From assembly GCF_040939455.1 (NCBI RefSeq), contig NC_134116.1, forward strand, positions 42,547,400 through 42,611,399: DNA of 64,000 nt, in the 5' to 3' direction. This DNA is from Microcebus murinus. Taxonomy: Eukaryota > Chordata > Mammalia > Primates > Cheirogaleidae. Positions 52,195 to 63,480 of this stretch are shown here, piece by piece (position 1 is the stretch's first letter; the number at the start of each line of letters is the position of its first letter). The translations under genes were made by a program, and so were the position numbers. Below the pieces are notes generated by a model. It was not told where the DNA came from. It worked only from the letters and a program-made list of their open reading frames with translations, and did not search any database.

Positions 52195-53222
52195 TTCTTT
52201 TTTTTTTCAGCATATTGTGGGGATTCAATGGTTAAGGTTATGTATATTGCCCTTGCTCCCCTCCCGCCTCGAGTCAGAGCTTCAAGCATGTCTATCCCCT
52301 AGTTGGTGTGCATCACGCTCATTATGTATTATATACCCATCCCCTCCCCGATCACCTGCCTGACACCGGATAAATGTATTCCTATATGTCCACTTAGGTA
52401 TTGATCAGTTAATACAAATGTTATTACAGTTAATACAGTTAATACAAATGTTACAACTCTGTTGAGTACTTGCGGTGCTTATTTTTCCATTCTTGGGATA
52501 TTTCACTTAATAGAATGGGTTCCTGCTCTATCCAGGAAAATACAAGAGGTGCTATATCACCATTGTTTCTTAGAGCTGAATAGTACTCCATGGTATACAT
52601 ATACTATATTTTATTAATCCACTCATGTATTGATGAGCACTTTGGTTGTTTCCACATCTTTGTGATTGTGAATTGTGCTACTATAAACATTCGAGTGCAG
52701 GTGTCTTTTTCATAGAGTGACTTTTGTTCTTTTGGGTAGATACCCAGTAATGGGATTGCTGAATCAAATGGTAGATCTACTTGTATCGCTTTAAGGTAGC
52801 TCCATATTGTTTTCCACAGAGGTTGAACTAGTTTGCAGTCCCACCAGCAATGTAGGAGTGTTCCTATCTCTCCACATTCACACCAACATTTATTGTTTTG
52901 GGACTTGTTAATAAAGGCCATTCTCACTGGAGATAAGTGATATCTCATTGTAATTTTGATTTGCATTTCCCTGATGATTAGAGATATTGAGTATTTTTTC
53001 ATGTGTTTGTTGACCATTATTCTTTCTTCTTCTGGATAGTTTCTGTTCATGTCCTTTGTCCACTTTTCGATAAGGTTGTTTGATTTTTCCTTGCTGACTT
53101 TTGTGAGTTCTAAATAGATTCCATTTATCAACTCTTTATCAGATGTGTAGCTTGCAAAATTTTTCTCCCATTCTGTGGGTTGTCTGTTTGCTCTCTTGAC
53201 AGTTTCTTTGGCTGTGCAGAAG
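52195..53222 (-). mobile_element. 5'-truncated L1, ORF2 C-terminus plus 3' UTR
   Basis: Poly-T at 52,198-52,210 (tail) is followed by the antisense 3' UTR and an uninterrupted 175-residue ORF2 C-terminal frame at 53,131-52,604. That frame includes the Cys domain ([18 protein letters not shown]). L1 identity ends at about 53,222 after GGCTGTGCAGAAG. A small tandem duplication of GTTAATACA(AATGTTA) units lies in its 3' UTR at 52,408-52,453. I could not define a target-site duplication. Confidence 0.93.
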
Positions 53223-53539
53223 TGATCTTTATTATGTCAATGTCCTCTTGCCTATATGGTTGATTATCTTAAATCTTAATTTAATTGACTCACAAGTCAA
53301 TTATAAATTATGACTGGTTAAATAATTCTCCTTCATGAGTTCTGCCAGCAGACTGGAAGGAAGTTAGTTCTTCCATATTTGCTACTACTTGGCATTGGAC
53401 CTGGTGTATGGTAAGTGCTCAAATAAAATTTTTATATTGAATAGTGGATAGATATATTAATTTGTTCAATATCACACAAGCTATATTTTCAAGGATTTTA
53501 TCTAATATGCAAAGTTAAGCCATGATACCCAAGTAAATT

Positions 53540-53680
53540 CTTTCTCTCCTTCCCTTCCTTCTTCCTCTCTCCCTCCTCTCTTTCCTTCTTTCCTTCTTCC
53601 CTTTACCCTCCCTATTCCTTCCTTCCTTTTTCTTTCTTATCTTTCTTTCTCTCCTTTTCTCTCTCTCTCTCTTTCTCTCC

Positions 53681-53755
<75 letters not shown>

Positions 53756-53843
53756 TCCTTCCTTCCTCTTTTCTTTCTTCTTCCCTTTCTTTTCTCCTAT
53801 TTTTTTCCTTCATTTTTTTCTTTCTTCCTTTCCTTTCTTTCCC
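53540..53843. repeat. Polypyrimidine tract, (TTTC)n core with TTCC/TCTC flanks
   Basis: About 300 bases of almost only C and T on +. The central part (about 53,684-53,757) is pure CTTT units. On the minus strand this gives Lys/Glu/Arg-rich open frames with no meaning. Confidence 0.95.
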
Positions 53844-55116
53844 AACAATATTGTAGTATAGTAACAATCAAGTGAAAATAATATAATCATCTTTGTCAAT
53901 CATTTCAGTTTAACATAATTTTATGCATACTTTATTTCCTAAATCATAAATATTTTCATTTGATTATTAAGAAGAGTTATATTTAAATATCTTTCCCATG
54001 AAGAGTAATTATTTCAAACTTATATACTTTCTGCAGATTGATAAATAAAGGTAACTATATTTAAATAGGTTATCACCACGTTTTAAACAGACAAAATATT
54101 ACTACGAAATTAACAAATAGGCATTATTTACTATCTGCTAAATATGACTTAATATTTTTAAATCATGTTTCTATTATACTACAACTCAATCTTACAACTC
54201 TTTTGGGTCATATAAAATATTGACCTTTGAACAGATAACTTTTAGTTGTGGAATAGTAATATTAGTACTGAAGAGGAAAAGGAAAACACAACATTGAATT
54301 TCAGAATTTAAAAATGAATTTTATGTTACAGTTTTTGAATGGTGACAGATACTAAGCAAGAAAATATACGTACAATAGACTAGCATTGTATATGTTATTT
54401 TATATTATTTTAAATAAATAAAAAATATGTCAAGTTAGAAAAATCCATGAAACACCAATTTTTCCAGAAACCATTTAATTATATGCACTTCAAATTTCCA
54501 CATTACCTCGGATGAAGTTTTCTTTGTCCTGTTTGTGATATGTAATTTTATACTCTATTTTTTTCCTAAGGGAACTACTTACTTCATTCCATTCTTGGAT
54601 AAAAAGTATCTGTCCCCATTGTTTTCTTTAAAGGGGTTTTTGCTTTTTTTCTTTAAGCACAGAATACTGAGAGAAACATAAAGGCACAAGGGATTGCAGT
54701 CCAGCTGTTGTGGCATAAATCAATATTTAAAATACACAATAGTGATTTTTCTTCCCCTGAAATAGGGCTTTCATGCACTTAATTTCTTGATATTAAAATG
54801 TCCAACTTTGCTTAAGGACTTCAAATTTAGCTTTCGTTTCTACTAATAGTTGTTTATAGCTCAAGAATGATGTAACAGAATAGTGATATAACTGTGCTTC
54901 GATGTTTGATTCCTATTCCCTGTTGGGGGATGCTGAAACAGTGAATTTCTTGAATGGACAACAACCATATTCCTGGTTGAGTTAGAGAACACACTGATTC
55001 CCTGGTTCCCTTGCCTTCAGCAAAGGATACTGGGTTCTATTTTAAGGGCTCATTAAAGGAAAAGTAAAAAAAAATTCCATGTATTCCTATCTGGAACGTG
55101 ATTACAATCCTCATCA

Positions 55117-55120
<4 letters not shown>
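53844..55120. other. Distal upstream region of KLHL1
   Basis: Unique AT-rich sequence between the polypyrimidine tract and the (CT)n(AT)n block. No element recognised. Confidence 0.5.

Positions 55121-55206
<86 letters not shown>
55121..55206. repeat. Compound (CT)n(AT)n microsatellite upstream of KLHL1
   Basis: About 21 CT units pass directly into about 22 AT units, roughly 0.7 kb before the presumed KLHL1 5' end. Confidence 0.97.
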
Positions 55207-55210
<4 letters not shown>

Positions 55211-55869
55211 AACACATCTTCTCCAAAACCTATTTGTAAGATAGTAGCCTTTGGCTATACTCATTTATTGCCTAAACTCTTCCATGCATTTTATACAATG
55301 ATTTATATACTGGAAGGTTATGCTTTGAAACTCCCTTTTATCATTTTATTCCATTTTTGGTTTACACTGAGAACAGCTTTCATTCCGAGGCTGCACACCA
55401 AATGCACTGATTTTGCAAAACCCGTCCCCTGCGTTCAGATGCCCATCTTCAAATATCTACCCTGCGCTTCTGGCCCCCCGGGGTGAAGCACTGCCTGGGT
55501 GTGTTAATAGCCGAAGCACAATGTAAGTGTCAGGATGGTGGCATCATCCCTCTTTGACGCCAGTAGCCCTGTTTCTTCTATGTCTCACTACACAGAAACT
55601 AAGGCTAAAGGTTAAAGGATACAGTTTATTAAATAATTCAAGCCATTAACCTGCAACCTGCAAACTGATGGCAGCCTATTAAGTTTACACTGCCATGATT
55701 CATGTTTGGTGTATACTGATGCTAAAGCATAATGCCTGTTTGCTTTCCTTGTATTGCTACGCAGTAATGAAGTGAGGAAGGAGGGTGAAAAAAGGTGACA
55801 GGACCCGCGCAAGGGGACAATAAGAGCAGCAGACTCACTTGCATAAAGAAGATTGAAGCCTTCCCTCCC

Positions 55870-56705
55870 TCCCTCCATCTCTCCGTATAGGCCCCAGTGC
55901 ACATCTGCGTCACTTAAGGGGGAGGAGGAGGCGCTGAGGCAGAGAGAAAATTGTACTGTGAGGATCTTGACAGCTTCACGGGCGGGCTTTTCCTTTGGTC
56001 TCCCTACATTTTCTGGAATATTTTTTTTACAAACTGACAACATAAAACCACCCTTTCTCGCACTGCAGAAAGCATTTCAGTTTCTTAGAGATAGAAAACA
56101 AGCTATAAGGGCGCCCTCCGAGAGGCCAAGAACAGGGGCGCAGGTGCACCAAGAAGGCTGGCAGGGGATACGCTTCTTCGCGACTTGGGGCTCTTTCTCT
56201 CTGCGCGCTCCAGGCACTGTACTCAGCTGCAAGGACTGGAGCGCCGACACCTTCCCGACTAAGAGCTCCGTTCTGCCAGGAGCGCATCCCATTCAGGTGT
56301 TTCCAGCTGCGGCTGCCCCCAAGCCCCGCGCTTTGGAGCGCGCAGATCTCCCTTCCTTCCGCATCTCCAGCCTCAGAGCCGTCCCTCCTCGCCATAACCA
56401 CGGGGCCCCTGCTTGGGGATCGAGGATTGTAAGACCTTGGAGTCCCACTCCTGCCTCTGCTCCTGGGCAGTGGTCTCCCCACGCCCAGGTCCTGCGGACC
56501 TTGACCGCGGCTGAGCCGCGCGGCTTTGCCATCAGCGCTCAGGTCTTCGCCTCGCAGGGCGCGCAGCCCGCCTCGCCTCATCTGGCTCTCTGGGTGCAGA
56601 GGGCGCATCCCTCCTCTTCCTCCGCCCCTGGGCTCCGCTGGCTCCGCCACCCGCTAGCCAGTCTACTGCGTGAACTGCGATCCCTTTGCCTTCTTTGCGT
56701 AAAGC
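55870..56705 (+). promoter_or_regulatory. KLHL1: KLHL1 5' UTR and proximal promoter region
   Basis: Sequence changes sharply here from AT-rich intergenic DNA to GC-rich DNA with many CpGs, directly ahead of the KLHL1 ATG. Human KLHL1 exon 1 has a long 5' leader of several hundred bases, so most of this block is probably transcribed 5' UTR; the exact start cannot be read from sequence. I see no convincing TATA box. A CCTTCCCTCCCTCC pyrimidine stretch lies at 55,858-55,877. A long open frame crosses the leader on + but contains no ATG (it opens at a TTG), so it is not treated as coding. Confidence 0.6.
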
Positions 56706-57080
56706 ATGTCAGGCTCTGGGCGAAAAGACTTCGATGTGAAGCACATTCTGCGACTCCGCTGGAAACTCTTCAGCCACCCGTCGCCGTCCCCCGGTGGCCC
56801 GGCGGGGGGCGGCTGCCTGCAACAGGACGGCAGCGGTAGCTTTGAGCACTGGGGACCCAGCCAGAGCCGCCTGCTCAAAAGCCAAGAGAGGAGCAGTGGG
56901 AGCGCTTTCTGGAAGAAGGCTTCCTCTTCTTCCTCTTCTTCTTCATCGTCCTCCCCCTCCTCTTCCTCCTCTTCCTTCAATCCCCTGAATGGCACGCTGC
57001 TTCCAGTTGCTACAAGGCTGCAGCAAGGGGCTCCCGGGCAGGGCACCCAGCAACCAGCCAGGACCCTCTTCTACGTGGAG
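56090..57080. promoter_or_regulatory. CpG-rich island over KLHL1 exon 1
   Basis: CpG dinucleotides cluster here (for example GGGCGCCCTCCG, GGAGCGCCGACACC, GGCGCGCAGCCCG) while flanking tens of kilobases are almost CpG-free. The island covers the distal 5' UTR and the first part of the coding exon, the usual place for a neuronal gene's CpG-island promoter. Edges are judged by eye. The same island could serve the antisense transcript expected on the opposite strand. Confidence 0.7.
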
Positions 57081-57208
57081 TCCCTAGAGGAGGAAGTGGT
57101 GCCAGGCATGGACTTTCCTGGACCACACGAAAAAGGGCTGGTCCTGCAGGAGCTCAAAGTGGAGCCCGCCAACTCGGGCCAGGCAACAGGTGAAGGATGT
57201 GGACAAAG
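56706..57208 (+). CDS. KLHL1: KLHL1 first coding exon (N-terminal 167 residues)
   Basis: This exon encodes the N-terminus of kelch-like protein 1, a neuronal actin-binding BTB-BACK-kelch protein known to modulate P/Q- and T-type calcium channels. I recognise it from the start [20 protein letters not shown] and the later stretch [19 protein letters not shown], which match human KLHL1 nearly residue for residue. The segment is the low-complexity region before the BTB domain: a Gly/Pro-rich part, a poly-Ser tract (about residues 76-93, broken by one Pro), then an acidic block. BTB, BACK and kelch repeats lie in later exons outside the window; the human protein is about 748 residues. The ATG is fixed by an in-frame TAA at 56,700-56,702, two codons upstream, and has A at -3. 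The exon ends in AG at a donor GTAAAG (57,209), splitting the Arg-168 codon after two bases; reading on gives an immediate TAA. Identification is firm; function is from family knowledge. Confidence 0.97.
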
Positions 57209-60200
57209 GTAAAGTAAATCCCCATGGGGCTTCCAAGCATCTCCCAATTTCCACTGATATCTCCACGTGAGCTCTTGTAGTTACTAAGTTTAAAATGTTT
57301 CAGGTTGAAAATGTGGGTTAAGAGATGCCAGCTTATGTTTTATTACCCAAGTTCTAATTTCATTAAAAGTTTGGTCATTAATTTCTATTGGTTCAAATAT
57401 ATTACTTTTCTTTTCAGAAGTTTTCAGAGTTGTAACCACCGATTGAACATGCATGCATCTTGGTGAATCTCCAAATGGAATGGGTTCTCGTATTTCTGAG
57501 ATTGTAGTGCCTGTCTGTCAGCTTCTGTCAGTAAATTATATTAATCTCTCCATTATCTGATGTGAGGTGTAATTTGCTTTAAACATCATCAGAATTCCCC
57601 TCATATACGGACCTAGTAACTGACTTGGCATACTATCTAGCACCCCTGTGGTTCGCGTCTATTCCAGGAGTAATGAGGTGGACAAAATGAGGCCAGTGGA
57701 TAGCAGCACTGTCTCTCTTTCCATTCCACCTCCAGAAATAGTCTTATTTTCCATCTCAACTTCCCTTTTTGTTTTTGTACTTTGTGTTGACTTTTGTTCA
57801 GAGTAAGTCTTAGAATTAAACTGTTGCTAAGTTCCTTTGCATTCAGCTCTCATGATTTGTTGGCTCAGTATTGGAATTGTGTATGTTTACAAAGCAGCTC
57901 AATATTTATTTCTAGTTTATTTCTAATATTACACTTCCGTTTGTAGATTTCTGCTACTTTGAAGTCTTATACAAAATACTTCATGCACATAAAACTCCTT
58001 CTGAGTTTCAAATTTCTAGGGAATTGGCTCATTATTATTCTATACCACATTATTACTAGTTTTGTCATATAGCTAGGATATGAAAGGATTTGCATTTAGA
58101 TATATATGCTATTAGAATACATTATTAAGGAAGAAATGCAGAAGAAATGTAGGAAAATGATAATGAATACGTTGATCAATCTTAATTACCACTCAATAAC
58201 AAATTAGAAACATAAGTAATTTGTTTAACTTTTGATTGATTGAACTGGCTTCTTATAAAGTTGATTAAGTAGCAAAAATATATAAAGCAAAATCATACAT
58301 AGTATTATATGTGCTCTTTTATTAAGCTGGCAAATGTGAAGTTAAATATACAAAAAATCTTTAAATTTTTTCAATTATATGCATTATAAATTTAAATTTG
58401 AATTTTAAGGGCCTTGAACATATTCTCATGCTATATTAAGACATTTACTATATCTATGATTATTATTTTCATGAGGGAGAATTTTAATTTGCAATTTTCA
58501 AAGGTTTTTCCATATATAGGAGACCTAATCATGTTTATTTATTATTCAATTAAATAAGATATTTTACCAAAAATAGTTATAACTTTGGGTACCACGAATA
58601 CCATGAAGTTATTAAATTTCTGTATTTACTAGTCACTTATCATTTTAGACTTTTTAAACTAAAATGTGTTGGCTTCTTATCCCTTTTAGTTGAGTTAATA
58701 TGAAAATTTGGGGAGATTATACATATACATTTGGCAAGTCACCTTATTTATTTAGAAAGAAACAAATTGTGTTAAATATTTAATATTTAATTACTTTATT
58801 CAATAATTACTTTAATGAAACTGATATTTTAGAGACTCTGACAGATCAGAAAACAATAGACATTGAATATAAATTTTGAAATTAGCTTGAAATATCTGAC
58901 CTCCTGGAAATATTAATGTTTCATTTTTTTTAAAGTTTGCTTTATAACAAATACATTGTTAAGTAAGTGAGTCACATTCAGCATAGATTCTGAGAGTTTC
59001 ATGTAAGTTGGAGAATATGAAAATATTAATGCAGTAATGACAAGAAATTAAAATAAATTAAAAATTTTAAACTAATAATGAGTATCTCAGGAATGAAACA
59101 CAAGATTTAACTTCAATTCCCTTATTTTTGAATATACTTCACTATTTTTATTCACAAAGTATTGTAAGTGGTAAGAATTCTCAAAGTAACTCAAGTTTCA
59201 ACCAAAATCATCTTTACTGTTGGAATCAGTGTGTCTTATGAGATTTTCCACTTGAGAACTATTGAAAATTAAGTGTAATTTTATTTTAAAATTTGTATTA
59301 ATACTTAAATTCTCTAGAAAAATTGAAATTCCTTACTGGAAAAATCAGTTAGTACTGCCAGTATTTGTATGTTCTTAAACTTTCATAGAGCACTGGTTCT
59401 GTGCTCATGACTGATTGAAAATCACAATAGTAAAATTAACTATTTGTCATTATCAATATATAATGGAAAGAGTAAGGTGTATTGCCTAGAATACATTTCC
59501 AAAGAAACTGCTGAGGGAAAAACTTCATTGCAAAATAATCACTAATGTGGGATTAATTTTCTTCTGTGACAACACATCCAGGCAAGCTACATAGCATTTA
59601 TAATGATCAATCAGTGAGTACATAAACTGTAAAAACCTGGCATGATATTTTTTATTACTTAGGTCATTATTGTATCACCAAACTATTATGTCATATTTAA
59701 TAGTAAGAATTTTGTTTTTTCAATTTTGACTTCTCTGCTAAATTAATTTTCACACATAAAACAAGAGTTGGCCTCTTTTCTGAAGTTATCTCTATTCATT
59801 TTATATTCATTGATACTCTCTTTATTCATTTGATCTCACACAAGTTAGGAACTTTGTTTTAGAAAAGTATGAGTAGCTCTGTTGAGTAAACTGGTTGTTA
59901 TAACAGCAGATGGAGGAGATCCAGGAGAAAGCTGCCCATAATCTCAGAATTCTGGAAAGCTCAAATTATCATGGACTTGAAATAGAAAGGTAGCAGGAAT
60001 ACAGAGGCAAACCAATATATGGTCAAAACCCAAACTTTATTCTACCCTACCTACTCCACTAAACACCTACTGCCATATTTCACCCAAAACAAATCCCAGT
60101 ACACTATAACCATGATTACATTAAGAATAATTTTGCAATAACAGGTCACTGACTTATGCTATTAACCTTTAATTTCTCTACTGCCCTATCCAAATTTAGT

Positions 60201-60449
60201 TTTGGAAGTGTATAATTTCCTAGATATTCAGATCACCATATATTTGTATTGTGGATATTTTTGTACAAAATCCCATATGTAGTAAACTACAAAACCAAAG
60301 AGCAATATTTATATTCTTGCAGTTTATAGTGATGTGTGTGGGAGAAGAGATGTCATGTTTTAGCTGCTTGCTTTTTTAGATTCCAAATTTCTACAGAGTG
60401 CAGTCATCTGATTTCGTGGTTTTAGTTACTATCCACATACTGTATTTCT

Positions 60450-61475
60450 AGATTTGCATCTCTAAACCTAGACCTATCCCTAGCCTCTAGTCTCACACAT
60501 TCACCTCTCTATTTAACCTGTCTGGTGGACACCACAAATAATATTTAAATATAATATGTACAAAATTGAGTTAACAATCTCCCTTCTGTCTTGCTCAATT
60601 TCCTTCCTTATCTCAGAAAATAACTCTCCATGCATTAGGTTGTGTAAACCAGAAATCTAGGATCATATTTGTCAACATCCTCTTTCCCATCATTTTTTAA
60701 TATTCCCCCCCCGTCACTTTTACTTAGAAAATCTCCCATGTATCTGCCCCAACTCTTTCTATCTCCATTGTCTGCACTTAATCTAAGCTACTCTCTCTTT
60801 GAACGTGAGTTCTGCAACTGCCATCTATATCACCTCCTCTCATTACCTGAAGTGAATAAAAATTATAAAGTAAAAAACTGAACCACTTTTCCACATCCCT
60901 TACTCTCCTTTTCCCCCAAATGATTTCTACCACTCTCCGATCACAACCTATACCATGGGCACTCACTGATCACAATATATACCATGCATTAACTTGGTTG
61001 TAAATAATCTATCCTTTTGTTTGCTATATGGGCCCCTCACTCACTAACCTTCCCCTTCCCCTTTGCCTTCCAGACATAATATCTTTCTCTATACTTTTTC
61101 ACTTTCTCCGGGCCTCACAAACTTGTGTCCTCTCCTTGTATGGGGGTTATCCTTCCCTCAGTCAATGGTTTTGTGAGTTCATTCGTATTGACCATTGAGA
61201 TGTCTTGCATAAAAGCTTTGTAACTTTCCCAAAGAAGCAGTTGTTGATTACCTAGACAAATTCATTTTCTCCTGTTTTATATTCTGAAACTAACCACTCT
61301 CTACTTTTTATTTAATTTCCATATTGAAGCTTATAATAACATATTCATATTTTTGTTGATTTTATTATTTGTCTCTAACTGAATTGTCAAGTGGAGAGGA
61401 GTACATCTGTTTAGCTCATCACTTTGTTCCTATCATAAAGCATGTAGTTACTCAATAAATATTGTTGAATGAATA
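60450..61475 (+). mobile_element. L2 LINE remnant in KLHL1 intron 1
   Basis: ATTTGCATCTCTAAACCTAGACC ... ATGTACAAAATTGAGTTAAC ... ACCAGAAATCTAGGATCATATTTG ... and the final CATCACTTTGTTCC ... CTCAATAAATATTGTTGAATGAATAC follow sense L2 over about 1 kb. Confidence 0.65.
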
Positions 61476-61489
61476 CATATCTACCATAA

Positions 61490-61735
61490 TCATATTGAAT
61501 GGCATTATTTAAAAACTTGCATTTTGCCAGATAGCACATTGAATATTTATATGTATAAGTTAAATCATAACACTCTATGATCCTGGCATATTTATGTATC
61601 CCTTTAGCATAATATTGTATAGATAAGAAGACTAAGATATAGCAAAAGTAACTAATTTTCTTAGAATCACAGGCTTGTAAGCAGTACAGTTGGACTTTTA
61701 ATCTTTGCCACATGACTCCAGACTCCATATTATAG
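61490..61735 (+). mobile_element. MIR SINE in KLHL1 intron 1
   Basis: GATAAGAAGACTAAGATATAGCAAAAG ... AGAATCACAGGCTTGTAAGCAG ... CCACATGACTCCAGACTCC follows the MIR 3' half. Confidence 0.75.
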
Positions 61736-61830
61736 GCCATTTTGCCAAATCTTCTTTCCCACTGCTTACACAAAAAAACAGAACAAAAGAAAAAAGGTTA
61801 CATCTAAGGGTATGAAGGAACAAATTTCTT

Positions 61831-62162
61831 TTTTTTTTTTTTTTGAGACAGAGTCTCGCTTTGTTGACCAGGCTAGAGTGAGTGCCGTGGCGTCAGCCTA
61901 GCTCACAGCAACCTCAAACTCCTGGGCTCGAGCGATCCTTCTGCCTCAGACTCCCGAGTAGCTGGGACTACAGGCATGCGCCACCATGCCCGGCTAATTT
62001 TCTTTTATATACTATCAGTTGGCCAATTAATTTCTTTCTATTTATAGTAGAGACGGGTCTTGCTCTTGCTCAGGCTGGTTTTGAACTCCTGACCTTGAGC
62101 AATCCGGCCGCCTCGGCCTCCCAGAGATAGGATTACAGGCGTGAGCCACTGCGCCCGGCCTT
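61831..62162 (-). mobile_element. Young dimeric Alu SINE (strepsirrhine type) in KLHL1 intron 1
   Basis: Antisense Alu with many intact CpGs (GTGGCGTCAGCCTAGCTCAC, CGAGCGATCC, GCGCCCGGCC) and a long poly-T. AAATTTCTT flanks both sides (61,822-61,830 and 62,163-62,171). The intact CpGs suggest the youngest Alu of the three. Confidence 0.95.
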
Positions 62163-63057
62163 AAATTTCTTATTCTCTTGGTGGAAATTATGCTTGTGTT
62201 TTAATGTTTAAATAGATTTTTGACAATGAAGGTGATGAAAAATGCTTGATAAGGTTCATTCAAAGAAGACTTCTTAGTTCAAGTCAGGGAACAATTATCT
62301 CCTGAATTACGGTTCATTCAGTGCATTTTATTTTGTAACTATTTAATAGTATGTAGGTATAACTTAGAAATGGAAAAAGTAATAATTTTGGACACTTAAA
62401 GAGAGATTTATGATAGCAAATTTTCTTCTGAAGGTCAAAACCGTTGCTAGAGAACTGTAACTGAAAGAAAGCATACACCATTAAGATCTCATGGAGATTA
62501 GTGGGACCTGCATTAGATATTTGTTTAGAATAAAAAAGAATCAACTCTACTTCAATCAAGGGAAAAAGCAACTTTGAAAATGGTAAGAGACTACTTTCTC
62601 AGGAAAGTGGTTCTCAAACTATGCTTTCATGAAACACTGAAATGAAACAATATTAATCTTTTTCGCTACCCTAAATTTCAGAGTGAAAAAGAGTATAATG
62701 GAGAGATTTTACTCAATTGTATGTTTCTTTGATGATTTATCCTAAGTTTGGGTGTTATGTAATGTTATGTAGTCTACTCTTATTTAAACAAGAACTAAGA
62801 AAAATGATACCTCTTTTGGGGAAAATTTGTTTTACTTATTTTAGGATGGATTTATCAAGATTATACATGATGTTCTACCCAAAAGCCCACGATTTGCAGA
62901 CACCTTAGTCTCTGAATAAGTTTGTTTTAGGCAAACTAAAATGTTCACATAAAAAAAAATAATGAGACCACTGAGTTGTATTTCCAAGTACTCAAAACCC
63001 CAGAACTGTCTGTAAGAAAGATATGAATGCAAGACAAAATAGGAATTACAACTTTTT

Positions 63058-63480
63058 TTATTTTTTAATTCAGCATATTATGGGGATACAAATGTTTAGG
63101 TTATATATATTGCCCTTGCCCCATCCGAGTCAGAGTTTCAAGCATGTCCATCCCCCAGACGGTGCTCATTGCACTTATTATGTGTGTATATACCCACCCC
63201 TTCCTCCCCTCTTCCATTTGCCTGACACTCAGTGAATGTTACTACTATATGTACATTCAAGTGTTGATCAGTTAATATTAATTTGATGGTGAGTCCATGT
63301 GGTGCTTGTTTTTCCATTTTTGTGATACTTCACTTAGTAGAATGAGCACCAGCTCTAACCAGGATAATACAAGAGTTGCTAGATCACCACTGTTTTTGTG
63401 GTTAAGTAGAACTCCATGGTATACATATGCCACATCATCCACTCATGTATTAATGGGCACTTGGGTTCAGAACAATTCAT
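63058..63480 (-). mobile_element. Short young L1 with 14-bp target duplication
   Basis: Antisense L1 3' UTR (CAGCATATTATGGGGATACAAATG) and the very end of ORF2 up to GGGCACTTGGGTT. AATTACAACTTTTT occurs at 63,044-63,057 and 63,481-63,494. It lies in KLHL1 intron 1, opposite to the gene. Confidence 0.93.

Larger units (their letters stand above)
25900..57300 (-). ncRNA. ATXN8OS: Expected ATXN8OS (KLHL1-AS) antisense lncRNA locus, inferred extent
   Basis: In human an antisense non-coding RNA starts at the KLHL1 exon 1/intron 1 boundary, runs over exon 1, and ends in an exon with the SCA8 CTA/CTG repeat about 30 kb away. The exon-1 overlap is conserved in mouse, but the repeat-containing 3' end is not. 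Here the KLHL1 exon and the candidate repeat site lie in matching order, orientation and spacing. A minus-strand AATAAA at 26,063-26,058, about 150 bases past the repeat site, could end such a transcript. No exon boundary or promoter for the antisense RNA is proved by sequence, so this is a positional inference and the ends are approximate. Confidence 0.3.

Noticed and set aside
55853..56839. 328-codon open frame over the KLHL1 5' UTR and start, + strand
   Set aside because: It opens at TTG and has no ATG inside; composition only reflects the GC-rich island. It is out of frame with KLHL1.
56027..57046. Minus-strand open frames (207 and 127 codons, one with a long Glu run) opposite KLHL1 exon 1
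   Set aside because: They are complements of the GC-rich leader and of the Ser codons; no known protein similarity. At most they lie in the antisense non-coding RNA.
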